Positions 7,248 to 18,597 are shown, counted from the first letter of the stretch. The stretch is 52,681 bases of DNA from Roseiflexus sp. (GCA_017743475.1 JAGHYV010000028.1:1-52681); one strand, 5' to 3'. Notes: a model not told the origin generated them from the sequence alone. Program-made: numbers and translations.

Positions 7248-8074
7248 TGCCTCCCGACAATCGCCATTGTGCTGCTCAATTGCTCCTCTGGTGATCGCTG
7301 CCGCCTGACAATGTCCGCAAGTTCACCGCTGCGGATCGCCTGCTGCACCCGCGCATCGCCCTCGAGCAGACGAATGGCGAGCCAGCGCGCATTTGGAATA
7401 CCGGGCACCAGGTGCTCGATCAGCGGCGTCAGTTCGCGGATAGCCTTCTGAAACGCAGGCGTTCCCTCCACCCGACACGGATTGGTGGCGATGCGTCCTT
7501 CGATAACATCGGCAACGGTCGAGAGAAGCGACATAATACCCTCACCGTTGCGGGCAGAGATCGGCACTGCTGGCACACCCAGATCACGACTGAGCGCGCG
7601 CGCATCCACCTCAATCCCCTTCCGTCGCGCCTCGTCCATCAGGTTCACCGCTACCACCACCTTGTCGGTAATTTCCAGCACCTGCAACACCAGATTCAGA
7701 TTGCGTTCAAGCGCCGTTGCATCGGTGACCACAATCGTGCAATCCGGCTGACCAAACAGCAAAAAATCGCGCGCCACCTCCTCATCCTGCGATGTGGAGA
7801 GGAGCGAATAGGTTCCCGGCAGATCGACCAGTTTGTAGCGGACGCCGTTGAACTGATACCCACCCTCGGCGCGCGTGACGGTCTTACCGGGCCAGTTGCC
7901 GGTATGCTGTTTCAACCCAGTCAGGGTATTGAAGAGGGTGGACTTGCCAGTGTTGGGATTGCCAGCAAGCGCCACCACCCGGTCGAATGTATCCATCTTA
8001 ATGCCCATCCGCTCCAGATGCGCATACGCTGGGCAGGTCGCGCACGGATCGGCAGGGGGCGTTCGTGTCGTCAT
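7244..8074 (-). CDS. feoB: Ferrous iron transporter FeoB, GTPase part
   Basis: This 276-residue protein is the G domain plus GDI-like helical domain of FeoB as a free-standing gene. G1 GNPNTGKST (38-46), the G2 region TGNWPGKTV (58-66), G3 DLPGTYSL (84-91), G4 NLMD (144-147) and G5 SARNGEG (near 173) are all intact. The N-terminus carries CATCPAY, a CxxC extension seen in some FeoB proteins. After residue about 190 comes the helical regulatory domain. The protein then stops where the transmembrane domain would begin, and that domain is supplied by the overlapping downstream gene. It lies 33 nt after the regulator gene in the same operon. Confidence 0.93.
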   Translation of the reverse strand: MTTRTPPADPCATCPAYAHLERMGIKMDTFDRVVALAGNPNTGKSTLFNTLTGLKQHTGNWPGKTVTRAEGGYQFNGVRYKLVDLPGTYSLLSTSQDEEVARDFLLFGQPDCTIVVTDATALERNLNLVLQVLEITDKVVVAVNLMDEARRKGIEVDARALSRDLGVPAVPISARNGEGIMSLLSTVADVIEGRIATNPCRVEGTPAFQKAIRELTPLIEHLVPGIPNARWLAIRLLEGDARVQQAIRSGELADIVRRQRSPEEQLSSTMAIVGRQ

Positions 8075-8107
8075 GGAACGCTCACCTCCACGTTCATCGC
8101 TGGTCGA

Positions 8108-9115
8108 TCAATTCGAGCGATGGGGCCTGACCCAAATACGATCGGCCTGATCCCGTCTGAGCGCGATCAACGTCCCGCGCACCCGATAGGCACGCGGATC
8201 GGCGAACATATTCTGCAATTCAGGGTACACCACCGCGCCAGGCGTCAACCCTAGGTCGAGCAGCCGGCGCCGGGTAAACCCTTGCAGTGCGTCATCCAGC
8301 GCGACGATCTCAGCGGTTTGGTGCAGGGGCACGTCGCTCAGCGGAATCGTGTGGTTGCGTGCCGCCTCCTCTTCTGTCAACGGCGCCAGCGTGACATTCA
8401 CGGCAACGGCGGGCGCCAGGCGGTACTCATGCTCGCCGTCACTCAACACTAGGCGCTCCGGCGTCCGTTCCAGCACTCGCACCATCTGCCCCAGGCGCAG
8501 ACCAACCGCCAGAATCTGTTCATATGCAATCGCCGGTTCGTCCTCCAGATGCACGATGCGTCCCGGCGTGTCGAGGGGCCAGGCGGTAAGCGGAGTTCCT
8601 GCCACATCGGACAACGACCCCTCACGGTTCGGGATCGGGTCGCCGTGCGGATCGCGCCGGGGATAGCCCATCGCTGCTTCCAGTTCGTCAAGTTGCGCCG
8701 CGGTCAACGTATGTTCGCGCCGCTGCGCCTCATCGTGCACCCGCGCCAGCGGCATGCGCGCTTCGTCCGCTAGATAGCGTTCCCAGAGCCGATGCGCGCG
8801 CACCACGTGCAACGCCCAGCGCTCGCCCTCTGGCGTCAGGTGCAGTTCTGCGCCGCGCGTTTCGAGCAAACCTTGCGCTTCCATCTTCTCGATCAGGCGC
8901 ATACTCCGCGCACGCGGCAGCGCCAGTGCCCCGCTGAGCGACTCCGGCGTCGCATGACGCCCCTGATACTCGCGGTTGAGCAGATACTTGAGCGCATCCT
9001 CAACCAGTTCCCGCTCGCGCGTCGCCCGCCAGGTGCGGTAGAACGCAAGCAGACCGATGCGCGGAAGTACAACCCCGATAATGCAACCTAACACAAGCAC
9101 AAACCAGACAATCAT
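8108..9115 (-). CDS. DtxR-type metal regulator with N-terminal TM helix and two FeoA-like domains
   Basis: This 335-residue fusion starts with a hydrophobic segment at residues 2-25 (WFVLVLGCIIGVVLPRIGLL), which should anchor it in the membrane. A DtxR-type winged helix follows at about 36-95 (YLLNREYQGRHATPESLSGA, MEAQGLLE), then the metal-binding/dimerisation helices with the HRLWERYLADEA and HDEAQRREH histidine/acid clusters. Two FeoA/SH3-like domains come last, near 170-245 and 255-330 (second one IPLSDVPLHQTAEIVALD, RRRLLDLGLTPGA). It heads the feoB operon and probably senses Fe2+ or Mn2+ and represses its own promoter through the box at 9187-9202. The FeoA domains may also serve the transporter, as there is no separate feoA. 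The TM anchor is unusual for this family. Confidence 0.88.
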   Translation of the reverse strand: MIVWFVLVLGCIIGVVLPRIGLLAFYRTWRATRERELVEDALKYLLNREYQGRHATPESLSGALALPRARSMRLIEKMEAQGLLETRGAELHLTPEGERWALHVVRAHRLWERYLADEARMPLARVHDEAQRREHTLTAAQLDELEAAMGYPRRDPHGDPIPNREGSLSDVAGTPLTAWPLDTPGRIVHLEDEPAIAYEQILAVGLRLGQMVRVLERTPERLVLSDGEHEYRLAPAVAVNVTLAPLTEEEAARNHTIPLSDVPLHQTAEIVALDDALQGFTRRRLLDLGLTPGAVVYPELQNMFADPRAYRVRGTLIALRRDQADRIWVRPHRSN

Positions 9116-9186
9116 AGTTCCTCGTAGTCTTCCATAAAGCGCCTGCCCTGTACAGCAACGGGGCTGAAGATAGCATCAAATTATTT

Positions 9187-9202
9187 TTTAGGCATTCCTA
9201 AA
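9187..9202. promoter_or_regulatory. DtxR-like iron box
   Basis: TTTAGG-CATT-CCTAAA is a perfect 6-bp inverted repeat and resembles half-sites of DtxR/IdeR boxes (TTAGG..CCTAA). On the minus strand it lies immediately downstream of the -10 box, over the expected transcription start of the regulator-feoB operon, which suits repression. Confidence 0.7.
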
Positions 9203-9206
9203 TCAA

Positions 9207-9235
9207 ATAATACTCTGGCATAATCTGCTTGTCAA
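9207..9235 (-). promoter_or_regulatory. Promoter of the feoB operon
   Basis: On the minus strand: perfect TTGACA (9230-9235), exactly 17 bp, then TATTAT (9207-9212). The transcript would begin near 9200, inside the iron box, giving a leader of about 85 nt before the ATG at 9115. Confidence 0.8.
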
Positions 9236-9408
9236 GAGCCGAATGGAACAGGAACTCGCGCCTTCTCTCCGAATCGCACCCGGTGTACCTGTGGCACTCA
9301 TCCTGTCTGTCCTGCGTGACCGTCACTTTGCTCCAGAAAGGCGCCAGGCACATGCTATGCCTTTGCCTCTCTCCATGTGAAGAATGTGGAAAAGCCTGCC
9401 TCGTTGTA

Positions 9409-9417
9409 TGGTATGAT
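9409..9417 (+). promoter_or_regulatory. Extended -10 promoter element
   Basis: TGGTATGAT fits the TGn-TATAAT extended -10 form. It lies 40 nt before the ATG at 9457. No -35 match is evident. Confidence 0.4.
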
Positions 9418-9456
9418 GTAAGAAGAAATAATGGTCACATGTAAAGCCCCGTGATC

Positions 9457-12234
<2,778 letters not shown>

Positions 12235-12247
12235 TGTGGAGACGTCA

Positions 12248-13237
12248 ATGGCCGGTCGCCTTCCTGATCCAGTTGAACGCCTGTTTGACCCCCTTTCTTA
12301 CGCAATAGTGCCGTTGGTTGATGGGCTGGCGCGCCATGCACTGAAGCGCCTGGGCGCCTTCGAACAGACGCGGTGCATCAACGGGGTTCCGATCCACTAC
12401 TATCTGATACCGTGTCGTCGACTGGCGCCATTGCCGGTGCTCTTCATTCACGGTATGGGCGATAGTGCTGTCACCTGGAGCCTGGTTGCGCTGCTCGTCG
12501 CTCGCCGCCACGATGCCTTCCTGATCGACCTGCCCGGCTATGGTCTCTCGGGCCTGCCGCCAGGGAAATCGTTCGCCTCGATTGCCGATATGACTGCGAT
12601 TGTCGGCGCCTTTGTGCGCGATGTCATTGCCCGACCGACGCTGCTCGTCGGTAATTCGATGGGCGGGTGGATCGCAATACGGGTTGCGGAAACGCACCCT
12701 GATATAGTGCGCGGCGTTGTGTTGATGAATGCTGGCGGGGCGCTGCTGGACGGTCATCGCTCGTGGGACCCGTTCATCGAACTGTTATCGCCAGCCGATG
12801 CTCATCAGGCACGGCAGGTGGCGCGGATGGTCTTCGGCGCAATTCCGCCGCCAGTCAGGGAACTCAGCGCGCGCGGCATGATCAATCTCTTTGCACGGCA
12901 GGTGGTGCGCGACTTTATCAGTGCTACCGATGAGCATGACTTTCTGAACGCTGACGAACTGCGCCAGCTGCCAACGCCAACTGCGCTGCTGTGGGGAGAG
13001 CGTGATCGCTTCCTTCCACCTGGCTCCTTCGAGTTCTTCTGCAACCATCTATCCCAACCGTATACGCGCGTGCTCAGGCATTGCGGTCACCTGCCGCAAC
13101 GCGAACGTCCGCTGGCGACAGCACGCTTCATCAAGCACTTTGCCCGGCGCATCGCTCCTGCTGTACAACCAGAGAACTGCGCATCGGGAAGCAGAAACTC
13201 AGAGCGCGATCGAAAACCTACACAGGTGGAGTCATAA
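12248..13237 (+). CDS. Alpha/beta-hydrolase
   Basis: This is an alpha/beta-hydrolase of 329 residues from ATG 12248, chosen because GGAG sits 7 nt upstream; a TTG 27 nt earlier lacks one. It has the oxyanion-region HGMGDSAVTW, the nucleophile elbow GNSMGG (Ser), the acid in GERDRFLP (Asp) and the catalytic His in HCGHLPQRERP. The fold resembles haloperoxidase/MhpC-type esterases and lipases. Substrate cannot be read from sequence. The C-terminal 20 residues are polar and likely disordered. It follows ligA by 13 nt and may be co-transcribed, without an obvious functional link. Confidence 0.85.
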   Translation: MAGRLPDPVERLFDPLSYAIVPLVDGLARHALKRLGAFEQTRCINGVPIHYYLIPCRRLAPLPVLFIHGMGDSAVTWSLVALLVARRHDAFLIDLPGYGLSGLPPGKSFASIADMTAIVGAFVRDVIARPTLLVGNSMGGWIAIRVAETHPDIVRGVVLMNAGGALLDGHRSWDPFIELLSPADAHQARQVARMVFGAIPPPVRELSARGMINLFARQVVRDFISATDEHDFLNADELRQLPTPTALLWGERDRFLPPGSFEFFCNHLSQPYTRVLRHCGHLPQRERPLATARFIKHFARRIAPAVQPENCASGSRNSERDRKPTQVES

Positions 13238-13665
13238 CAGCATCCCTTCCCTCTGTCCGTGGTGAACGCCTGACGGACGCCAATGTCAATAAAAACGCAC
13301 CGCAGAGACGCTGGGCGCACAGATTTTTCCGTATAACTGCGTTCGCTATGCCTCTGCAGTGACACGACCTTTTTGAAGGAGACTCAACATTGGCACAGAA
13401 GCGCCTGTGATGGACGAACTCCTATACCGCGGGCAACGACCAACCGGCACAGTTAAGCGACGGCACTGCCATCGCCTGCCTGCTTCGCTTACCCGCCACA
13501 TTATCAGAAGGCGGTCATCTGATCTGCGCTCCACTGTGGGAGCGTTTGCAACGAATTCGCGCCTGTTCTGCGATCATTCGTCGCCGATGCTCACGGTATC
13601 ATACCCAATGGCTATAGTTATGTTCCATCATTGTGGCTGCAACTGATAATAGGAGATAGCGTTCC
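13238..13665. other. Gene-free stretch with one dispersed repeat
   Basis: No gene is evident in these 428 bases. The part at 13290-13389 is a copy of a repeat also present at 38956-39117 and 47241-47402. The remainder up to the STAS gene shows nothing recognisable. Confidence 0.6.
13290..13389 (+). repeat. Dispersed ~100-165 bp repeat, copy 1 (shortened)
   Basis: AAAAACGCACCGCAGAGACG..CACAGA...CTTTTTGAAGGAGACTCAAC aligns with the same order of segments at 38956-39117 and, in reverse, at 47241-47402. The middle is shorter here. It is non-coding. Confidence 0.65.
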
Positions 13666-14609
13666 ATGAAGATTACGCGGCGTCAGATAGTATCCCTGAC
13701 TCTTGGAATACTCCTGGTTGGCGACATTCTCCTGGCGATTGCGCTCGCATTCATCCGAAACTGGAACGGTGCCGCTATCGCCAGCGTATCTGCGATTGTG
13801 ACCAGCGTCCTGTTCTTTGCACACCTCCGGGGATGGAAGCACGCCGCTGTGGTGCTCATGATTTTTTCTTCGGTGATGGTAGGATCTGCCTTGAACATCG
13901 TTCTCATGAACGGACGTATCCATACTGCTGCCGCTCATTTTCCCGCCGGTGCTGGGGCTGGCATTGGTTAGCGCCCCGTGGATCACGATAAGTGCCATCG
14001 TGTCATCAGGAGTCTATGTTGTTCGGGCGATGCTGTCCGGCTACACAGTCGATCCAGTTCTCATTGTCGTTTATGTGATGCTGGTTCTGATCATCCTGGT
14101 GGCGCGCGCGGTGCTCAACACCGAAGTGCAGCGGGCAGAGGAAGCCCGCCAGCGCGCAAAAGCGGCACAGACGCGCATTACAGGCGGACGCACTGGAAGC
14201 CGCCAACGCTGCGCAGCAGGCGCAACTGGAAGAGCAACGCCGCCTACTCGACCTGGTCGCCACGCTTGAAACCCCGGCTATCACGCTCGCCGAAGGTGTC
14301 CTGTTTGCGCCGGTCGTCGGTCACCTTGATAGTCGCCGTTCGGCAGCGCTGACCACGCGCCTGCTTGAAGCAGCGCATCAGCAGCGCGCCAACCACGTAA
14401 TCGATATTGCTGGCGTCTCGATGGTGGATAGCACAGTGGCGCAGGCGCTGATCCAGACGGCGCAGGCGCTCAGGTTGCTGGGGTGTCGCGTGACGCTCAG
14501 CGGCATCTCGTCAGAAGTGGCGCTGACGTTGACGCGACAGGATATTGCGTTGAGCGACATTGCCACCGTGCGCAGTCCGCAGGAAGCCTTGCGGCTCCAG
14601 CAGATGTAA
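13666..14609 (+). pseudogene. STAS-domain (RsbR-like) membrane protein with two frameshifts
   Basis: A single gene is spread over three frames. Residues from ATG 13666 give two TM helices (IVSLTLGILLVGDILLAIAL, HAAVVLMIFSSVMVGSA). At about 13915-13925 the frame shifts to one reading ILLPLIFPPVLGLALVSAPW and further TM helices, then a coiled-coil-like RAEEARQRAKAAQ. At about 14175-14185 it shifts again to ALQADALEAANAAQQ..LEEQRRLLDLVATLETPA and a complete STAS domain (LAEGVLFAPVVGHLDSRRS, HVIDIAGVSMVDSTVAQAL) ending at 14609. Intact relatives are anti-anti-sigma/RsbR-type regulators. The STAS part keeps the Asp-x-x-Gly-x-Ser core. Two indels suggest real decay, but errors in the sequence would look the same. 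Confidence 0.8.
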
Positions 14610-14673
14610 GACGCAGGCTATGCCCCTTGCCATGGTGAATTGCACAAGCCACGCAGACGGGAAAAGCAGGACA

Positions 14674-14715
14674 CTCAGTTCCTGGTTCTCAGTTCCTGGT
14701 TCTCAGTTCCTGGTT
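14674..14715. repeat. Tandem repeat, 3 x 14 bp
   Basis: Three perfect consecutive copies of CTCAGTTCCTGGTT. On the minus strand they encode the last dozen residues and the stop codon of the glycosyltransferase gene. Confidence 0.9.
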
Positions 14716-15736
14716 CTCGCTCCTCTGCCAGTTTTTGCTCGATGTGATCGAGACGCGCCCGCACCTCGCGCCGCCACGCCAGGTCATCGATTTCCTGGGA
14801 GCGAACACGGTAGAGCACCTCCTCGATGAGCCGCCGCGTCCCGCCGATCCGGTCCGCCAGCAGTCCGATCAGGAAAATAATGAAGCCAAGAATGAGCGCC
14901 GTGCTGCCAACCGCCAGCGATTGGGCATTATCCTGCGGGAAATTGTTGACGAGCTGGCGCATGACATACACGTACAGCGCGCGCCCTAAAAAAATGACGC
15001 CTGTAATCAGGAAAGGAAGCGCGATGTACGTGAACGTTCTGAGCGGCTCATATGCCGTATAGGTGCGCACAATCGTCGAAGCCTGGCGCTTGATGAAGTT
15101 CCAGTTGCCGGTATGCAGCCGCGACGCACGACGCACCGGATTGGTTGCAATCGGCACCGTCTGGATTGTCAGACGACGCTTGCCCGCCTGGATTAAGTTC
15201 TCCACAGTGTACGAGAAATCACTGGTCACAAATGTACGCAGCGCTGCTTCGCGTGACAGTGCACGGAAGCCGCTGACCGTATCGGGAACATTGGTGCCAG
15301 ACGCCCAGCGCACCACGCCGCTCCCAATGATCTGAAGGGCCTTTTTCAGCGGCGAAAAATGCGCATTATTCTCGATCTGACGATCCCCAATCACCATGTC
15401 TGCCTGACCGGCGAGAATCGGGGCGATCAGGCGCGGAATCTCATACCCCGGATACTGATTGTCGCCATCGGTATTGACAATAATATCGGCACCGAGCCGG
15501 AGCGCTGTATCGATGCCGGTCTGATACGCAGTCGCCAACCCTTTGCGACTGGTGTGCCGCACCACGTGATCAGCGCCGTGCGCTAGTGCGACGGCGATGG
15601 TATCATCGGTGCAACCATCGTCGATGATCAGTACCTCGACACTATCAATACCGGGAATATCGCGCGGAATGTCAGAAAGAACGCGCGCGATTGACTCGGC
15701 TTCGTTGAGCACGGGGATCTGGACAATCAGTTTCAT
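14675..15736 (-). CDS. GT2-family glycosyltransferase (DPM1/DolP-mannosyltransferase type)
   Basis: This 353-residue family 2 glycosyltransferase has the N-terminal catalytic domain VQIPVLNEAESIARVL (5-20), LIIDDGCTDDT (36-46), the DxD-type metal site NTDGDNQYPG, the ADMVIGDRQ region and a VPDTVSGFRALSREA acceptor loop. After residue about 230 there are two TM helices (ALPFLITGVIFLGRALYVYV and AVGSTALILGFIIFLIGLLA), then a short coiled-coil tail. It likely moves a sugar from a nucleotide donor to an undecaprenyl-phosphate or lipid carrier at the membrane. The final residues (EREPGTENQELRTRN) come from a 14-bp tandem repeat, so the C-terminus is probably not conserved. It is divergent from the LCP gene. 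Confidence 0.88.
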   Translation of the reverse strand: MKLIVQIPVLNEAESIARVLSDIPRDIPGIDSVEVLIIDDGCTDDTIAVALAHGADHVVRHTSRKGLATAYQTGIDTALRLGADIIVNTDGDNQYPGYEIPRLIAPILAGQADMVIGDRQIENNAHFSPLKKALQIIGSGVVRWASGTNVPDTVSGFRALSREAALRTFVTSDFSYTVENLIQAGKRRLTIQTVPIATNPVRRASRLHTGNWNFIKRQASTIVRTYTAYEPLRTFTYIALPFLITGVIFLGRALYVYVMRQLVNNFPQDNAQSLAVGSTALILGFIIFLIGLLADRIGGTRRLIEEVLYRVRSQEIDDLAWRREVRARLDHIEQKLAEEREPGTENQELRTRN

Positions 15737-15834
15737 TTGTGTTACGAATGTGTTATCTTGCTGTGCAGTGCGATTTTAGCCGAGCATGCCATAATTGTAA
15801 AGTGAAGCCGGGTGATTAATGATGTCGGGGTGGT

Positions 15835-17352
15835 ATGGATCGCCAGACCCTGGGGTGTCGTGAAGCGCGCCAATTGATCGATCAAGGCGTCTCTCCCGGT
15901 TCAACGCGACCCAAGCATCGCACGCTTGGATTTCACCTGGCGCGCTGCGCGGCGTGTCGCGCATACCGCGCGCAGAAGAACGACACGTTGCTCGCCACGC
16001 TACTGGAAACGCCACCTTGCCATACGTCGCTGCCATCGGCAGACCGCAGGCGATTGCAGTATCCGATCCGCCTGATCCGCGCAATCAGCCTGACCCTGAT
16101 GGGCATTGCCGCTGTGCTGACCCTCATCTTCTTGGGTCGGATGGCGGTGGCATTCGCTGCCATTCTTGGTCATATGGACGCAATGACGCGAAATGCCGGG
16201 CAGACTATCGCAGGATCGTCACTGGGAACACTGCCAACCGAACTGGCGACACTCATTCCACCAACATTGCCTCCTCCCCCCTGGGCTTCTGCGGACCCTC
16301 CGACGACATTCGCTCCTTCGGTGACTACGACGGTTGCGGCAGCCACAGTGTCGGCGACGCCAACCACTGCGTCAGTCGAGGCGCTGCCTATATCAGCTAC
16401 TCCAGAGAAACCATCGCCGACTATTACCGCAGCATTGCCAGTCTTGCCGACAATCACGCCCATTCCGTTACGTCCCGACTATCGACCAGGCGCGTCGACG
16501 CCAGCGCTTGCTCCACTTCCCACACTGTCAGCTGGCTATCAACGCACCCTGCCAGCAGGTCAGGCGATCACCGTTCTCCTGCTTGGTCTCGACCGGAGAC
16601 CGGGCGAGACGTTCCCGTCGCGCGCTGATGCAATTATCGTAGCGCGGATCGAACCGGAGCGCCAGCGCGTTGCGCTCCTCTCGCTGCCGCGCGACCTGGT
16701 CGTACCAATCCCCGGATGGGGATGGTCGCGGATCAACGCGGCAATGGTTTATGGTGAACTGAATCCCGCGCTCGGAGGAGGGATCGCGCTCACCAGGCGC
16801 ACAGTTAGCGAATTTCTCTCTATTCCCATCGATTACACGGTCATCGTCGATTTTACTGGCTTCATTGGCGCGATCGACGCGATTGGCGGCGTTACCATTA
16901 ATGTGCCGGTCGAGCTTTACGATCCAAACTACCCAACCATGGATTACAGGTACACCGTTGCGCATTTTCGTCCTGGCGTCCAGCACATGGATGGTGCGCG
17001 CGCCTTGATGTACGCGCGCATCCGGCATATGGACAGCGACTGGGAACGGATGAAGCGCCAGCAGACAGTGATTATTGCCGCGCTCAACCAGGTGCGTGAA
17101 CGTAACGCTCTCGAACAGGTCGAGAGTATCGCCGCGCTCACCAGTGCGTTACGCGGTTTCGTCATCACTGATATTCCCGAAACGCAACTCCTCGGTCTAG
17201 CGTGGGCATTTCGCGACTTTGCGCCGGATCAGGTCGAGCGTTATGCTCTTGACGCCAGTTCTGTCAGCATCGGCGCACCAGGTGATCCGTATGCGCAGTA
17301 CGCTTTGCCGGGCGCCATCGAGCGCCTGCGCGCACAACTGCTGGGGAGTTAG
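15835..17352 (+). CDS. LytR-CpsA-Psr (LCP) family protein with N-terminal anti-sigma-type zinc finger
   Basis: This is a 505-residue protein. Residues 1-50 hold Cys8 and the H34-x3-C38-x2-C41 motif (HLARCAACRAY), the pattern of zinc-binding anti-sigma domains. One TM helix follows at about 77-105 (ISLTLMGIAAVLTLIFLGRM), then a Pro/Thr-rich extracellular linker (about 130-225). The LCP domain covers about 245-470 (ITVLLLGLDRRPGET, RADAIIVARIEP, LSLPRDLVVPIP, IDAIGGVTINVPVELYDP, HMDGARALMYARIRH, ERMKRQQTVI). LCP enzymes transfer lipid-linked glycans to the cell surface and act outside the membrane. The cytoplasmic zinc finger could tie the enzyme to a sigma factor, which is inference. ATG 15835 is the best available start; its ribosome site is poor. 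Confidence 0.88.
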   Translation: MDRQTLGCREARQLIDQGVSPGSTRPKHRTLGFHLARCAACRAYRAQKNDTLLATLLETPPCHTSLPSADRRRLQYPIRLIRAISLTLMGIAAVLTLIFLGRMAVAFAAILGHMDAMTRNAGQTIAGSSLGTLPTELATLIPPTLPPPPWASADPPTTFAPSVTTTVAAATVSATPTTASVEALPISATPEKPSPTITAALPVLPTITPIPLRPDYRPGASTPALAPLPTLSAGYQRTLPAGQAITVLLLGLDRRPGETFPSRADAIIVARIEPERQRVALLSLPRDLVVPIPGWGWSRINAAMVYGELNPALGGGIALTRRTVSEFLSIPIDYTVIVDFTGFIGAIDAIGGVTINVPVELYDPNYPTMDYRYTVAHFRPGVQHMDGARALMYARIRHMDSDWERMKRQQTVIIAALNQVRERNALEQVESIAALTSALRGFVITDIPETQLLGLAWAFRDFAPDQVERYALDASSVSIGAPGDPYAQYALPGAIERLRAQLLGS

Positions 17353-17661
17353 AACTTGTTCTGTTGTTCTTTAGAAAGGTAAGTTGGGTGCAGCAACCGC
17401 CAGAAATGCTCTAGCCTCAAGTGCCTGCCTGGATGTCGATTACACAGAACGACACCCCGACTATCTCTCGTATCTCGCATTGCTATGATACAAAACAGAG
17501 CCGGGTAAGAGCATCCCTCCAAACCTATGCGCGAATGCGACTTGAATGCGTCGGGGCATACCGCACTGTCGGGCTGCGCGCAGACCGGATGAACCGCCGG
17601 GCTATGGGGTGAATACTGATTGTTCTTAATCTGCATAATGCTTTCCAGGGAGGTCACCGGA
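17353..17661. other. Intergenic stretch, nothing recognised
   Basis: No gene or repeat is seen. It ends in a strong ribosome site, AGGGAGGT (17647-17654), 7 nt before the thioesterase ATG. Confidence 0.5.
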
Positions 17662-18192
17662 ATGGACGAAGACCACAGCTACCGTCGCCTCGAAATGACT
17701 GTTCTGATGACGCCGGATATGGCAAATTTCGCTGGACGGGTGCACGGCGGCTCGATCTTAAAACTGCTCGACCAGGTGGCATACGCCTGCGCTGCGCGCT
17801 ACTCTGGCTCATATGTGGTTACAGTTTCGGTTGACCAGGTGGTCTTCCATGAGCCGCTCTATGTCGGCGAGCTAGTGACATTTCTGGCGTCGATCAACTA
17901 CACAGGCACCAGTTCAATGGAGGTTGGCATTCGAGTCATGGCGGAAAACATCCAGGCACGCAGTGAGCGCCATGTGATGACTTGCTATTTCACCATGGTA
18001 GCGGTCGACGAACACGGCAGACCGCATCGCGTCCCCAAATTCACTCCCACGACGCCAGTCGAGCAACGGCGCTGGAAAGCGGCGCAACTGCGGCGCGAGT
18101 TCCGCCGCGAGATCGAGCGACGCAGCCTCGATATTCGTCTGCACCCTGACGAGCTGGCGTCAGAACAGCATAGCCAGGAGACAAGTCAGTAA
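17662..18192 (+). CDS. Acyl-CoA thioesterase (hotdog fold, YciA/ACOT type)
   Basis: This 176-residue hotdog-fold thioesterase hydrolyses acyl-CoA to free acid and CoA. Motifs: MTPDMANFAGRVHGGSILKL with the HGG turn and the following LLDQVAYACAARY helix carrying the catalytic Asp, then VSVDQVVFHEPLYVGELVTF. The tail from about 130 is arginine-rich and helical (RRWKAAQLRREFRREIERRS). ATG 17662 is chosen over an in-frame TTG at 17620 because AGGGAGGT sits 7 nt upstream. A stem-loop 30 nt past the stop may end the transcript. Confidence 0.92.
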   Translation: MDEDHSYRRLEMTVLMTPDMANFAGRVHGGSILKLLDQVAYACAARYSGSYVVTVSVDQVVFHEPLYVGELVTFLASINYTGTSSMEVGIRVMAENIQARSERHVMTCYFTMVAVDEHGRPHRVPKFTPTTPVEQRRWKAAQLRREFRREIERRSLDIRLHPDELASEQHSQETSQ

Positions 18193-18222
18193 TATCAAAT
18201 CTTGATCGACGGATGCATTCTT

Positions 18223-18240
18223 GCCAGGGCGCCCCCTGGC
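18223..18240. terminator. Hairpin after the thioesterase gene
   Basis: GCCAGGG-CGCC-CCCTGGC, a perfect 7-bp GC-rich stem. There is no T tract, so terminator function is tentative. Confidence 0.35.
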
Positions 18241-18597
18241 TGTTCTGGGATGTTCCTGGCGCGCCGGAACGGTGCGAGGACGCACACCACCAGGGCGCGA
18301 GGGCGTCTCGCCCGTTTTCAGCGATGCGACTCCATCACATGAGGGAGGGCATCACGCCCTCGACTGCCCTGCAAGAGTGGAAGGCCTGCGCTCTATGGCA
18401 ACCAGTGCGGATGGTGAAAGAACACTGGTAGGCGGTGAATATTGTTCTACCAGATTTGTGTAAGCCATTTTTGGGCGCGCATTCATATCAAAGCCCGGCT
18501 TGTGCAGCCCAAAAACCGTCCCCGAGAACCTGGCGGTCTTCCGCTTGACAGCGTGTGGTATGCTGGCATGCGACAAAATGGAGGGTGATTTCCAAAG
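18241..18597. other. Non-coding stretch with hairpin units and a promoter-like site
   Basis: It holds two hairpins related to the 4685-5450 array: GGGCGTCTCGCCC near 18301 and GAGGGCATCACGCCCTC near 18345. The extended -10 TGGTATGCT lies at 18556-18564. A TTGACA at 18545-18550 is too close to pair with that -10. The ribosome site GGAGGG lies 12 nt before the next ATG. Confidence 0.55.
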
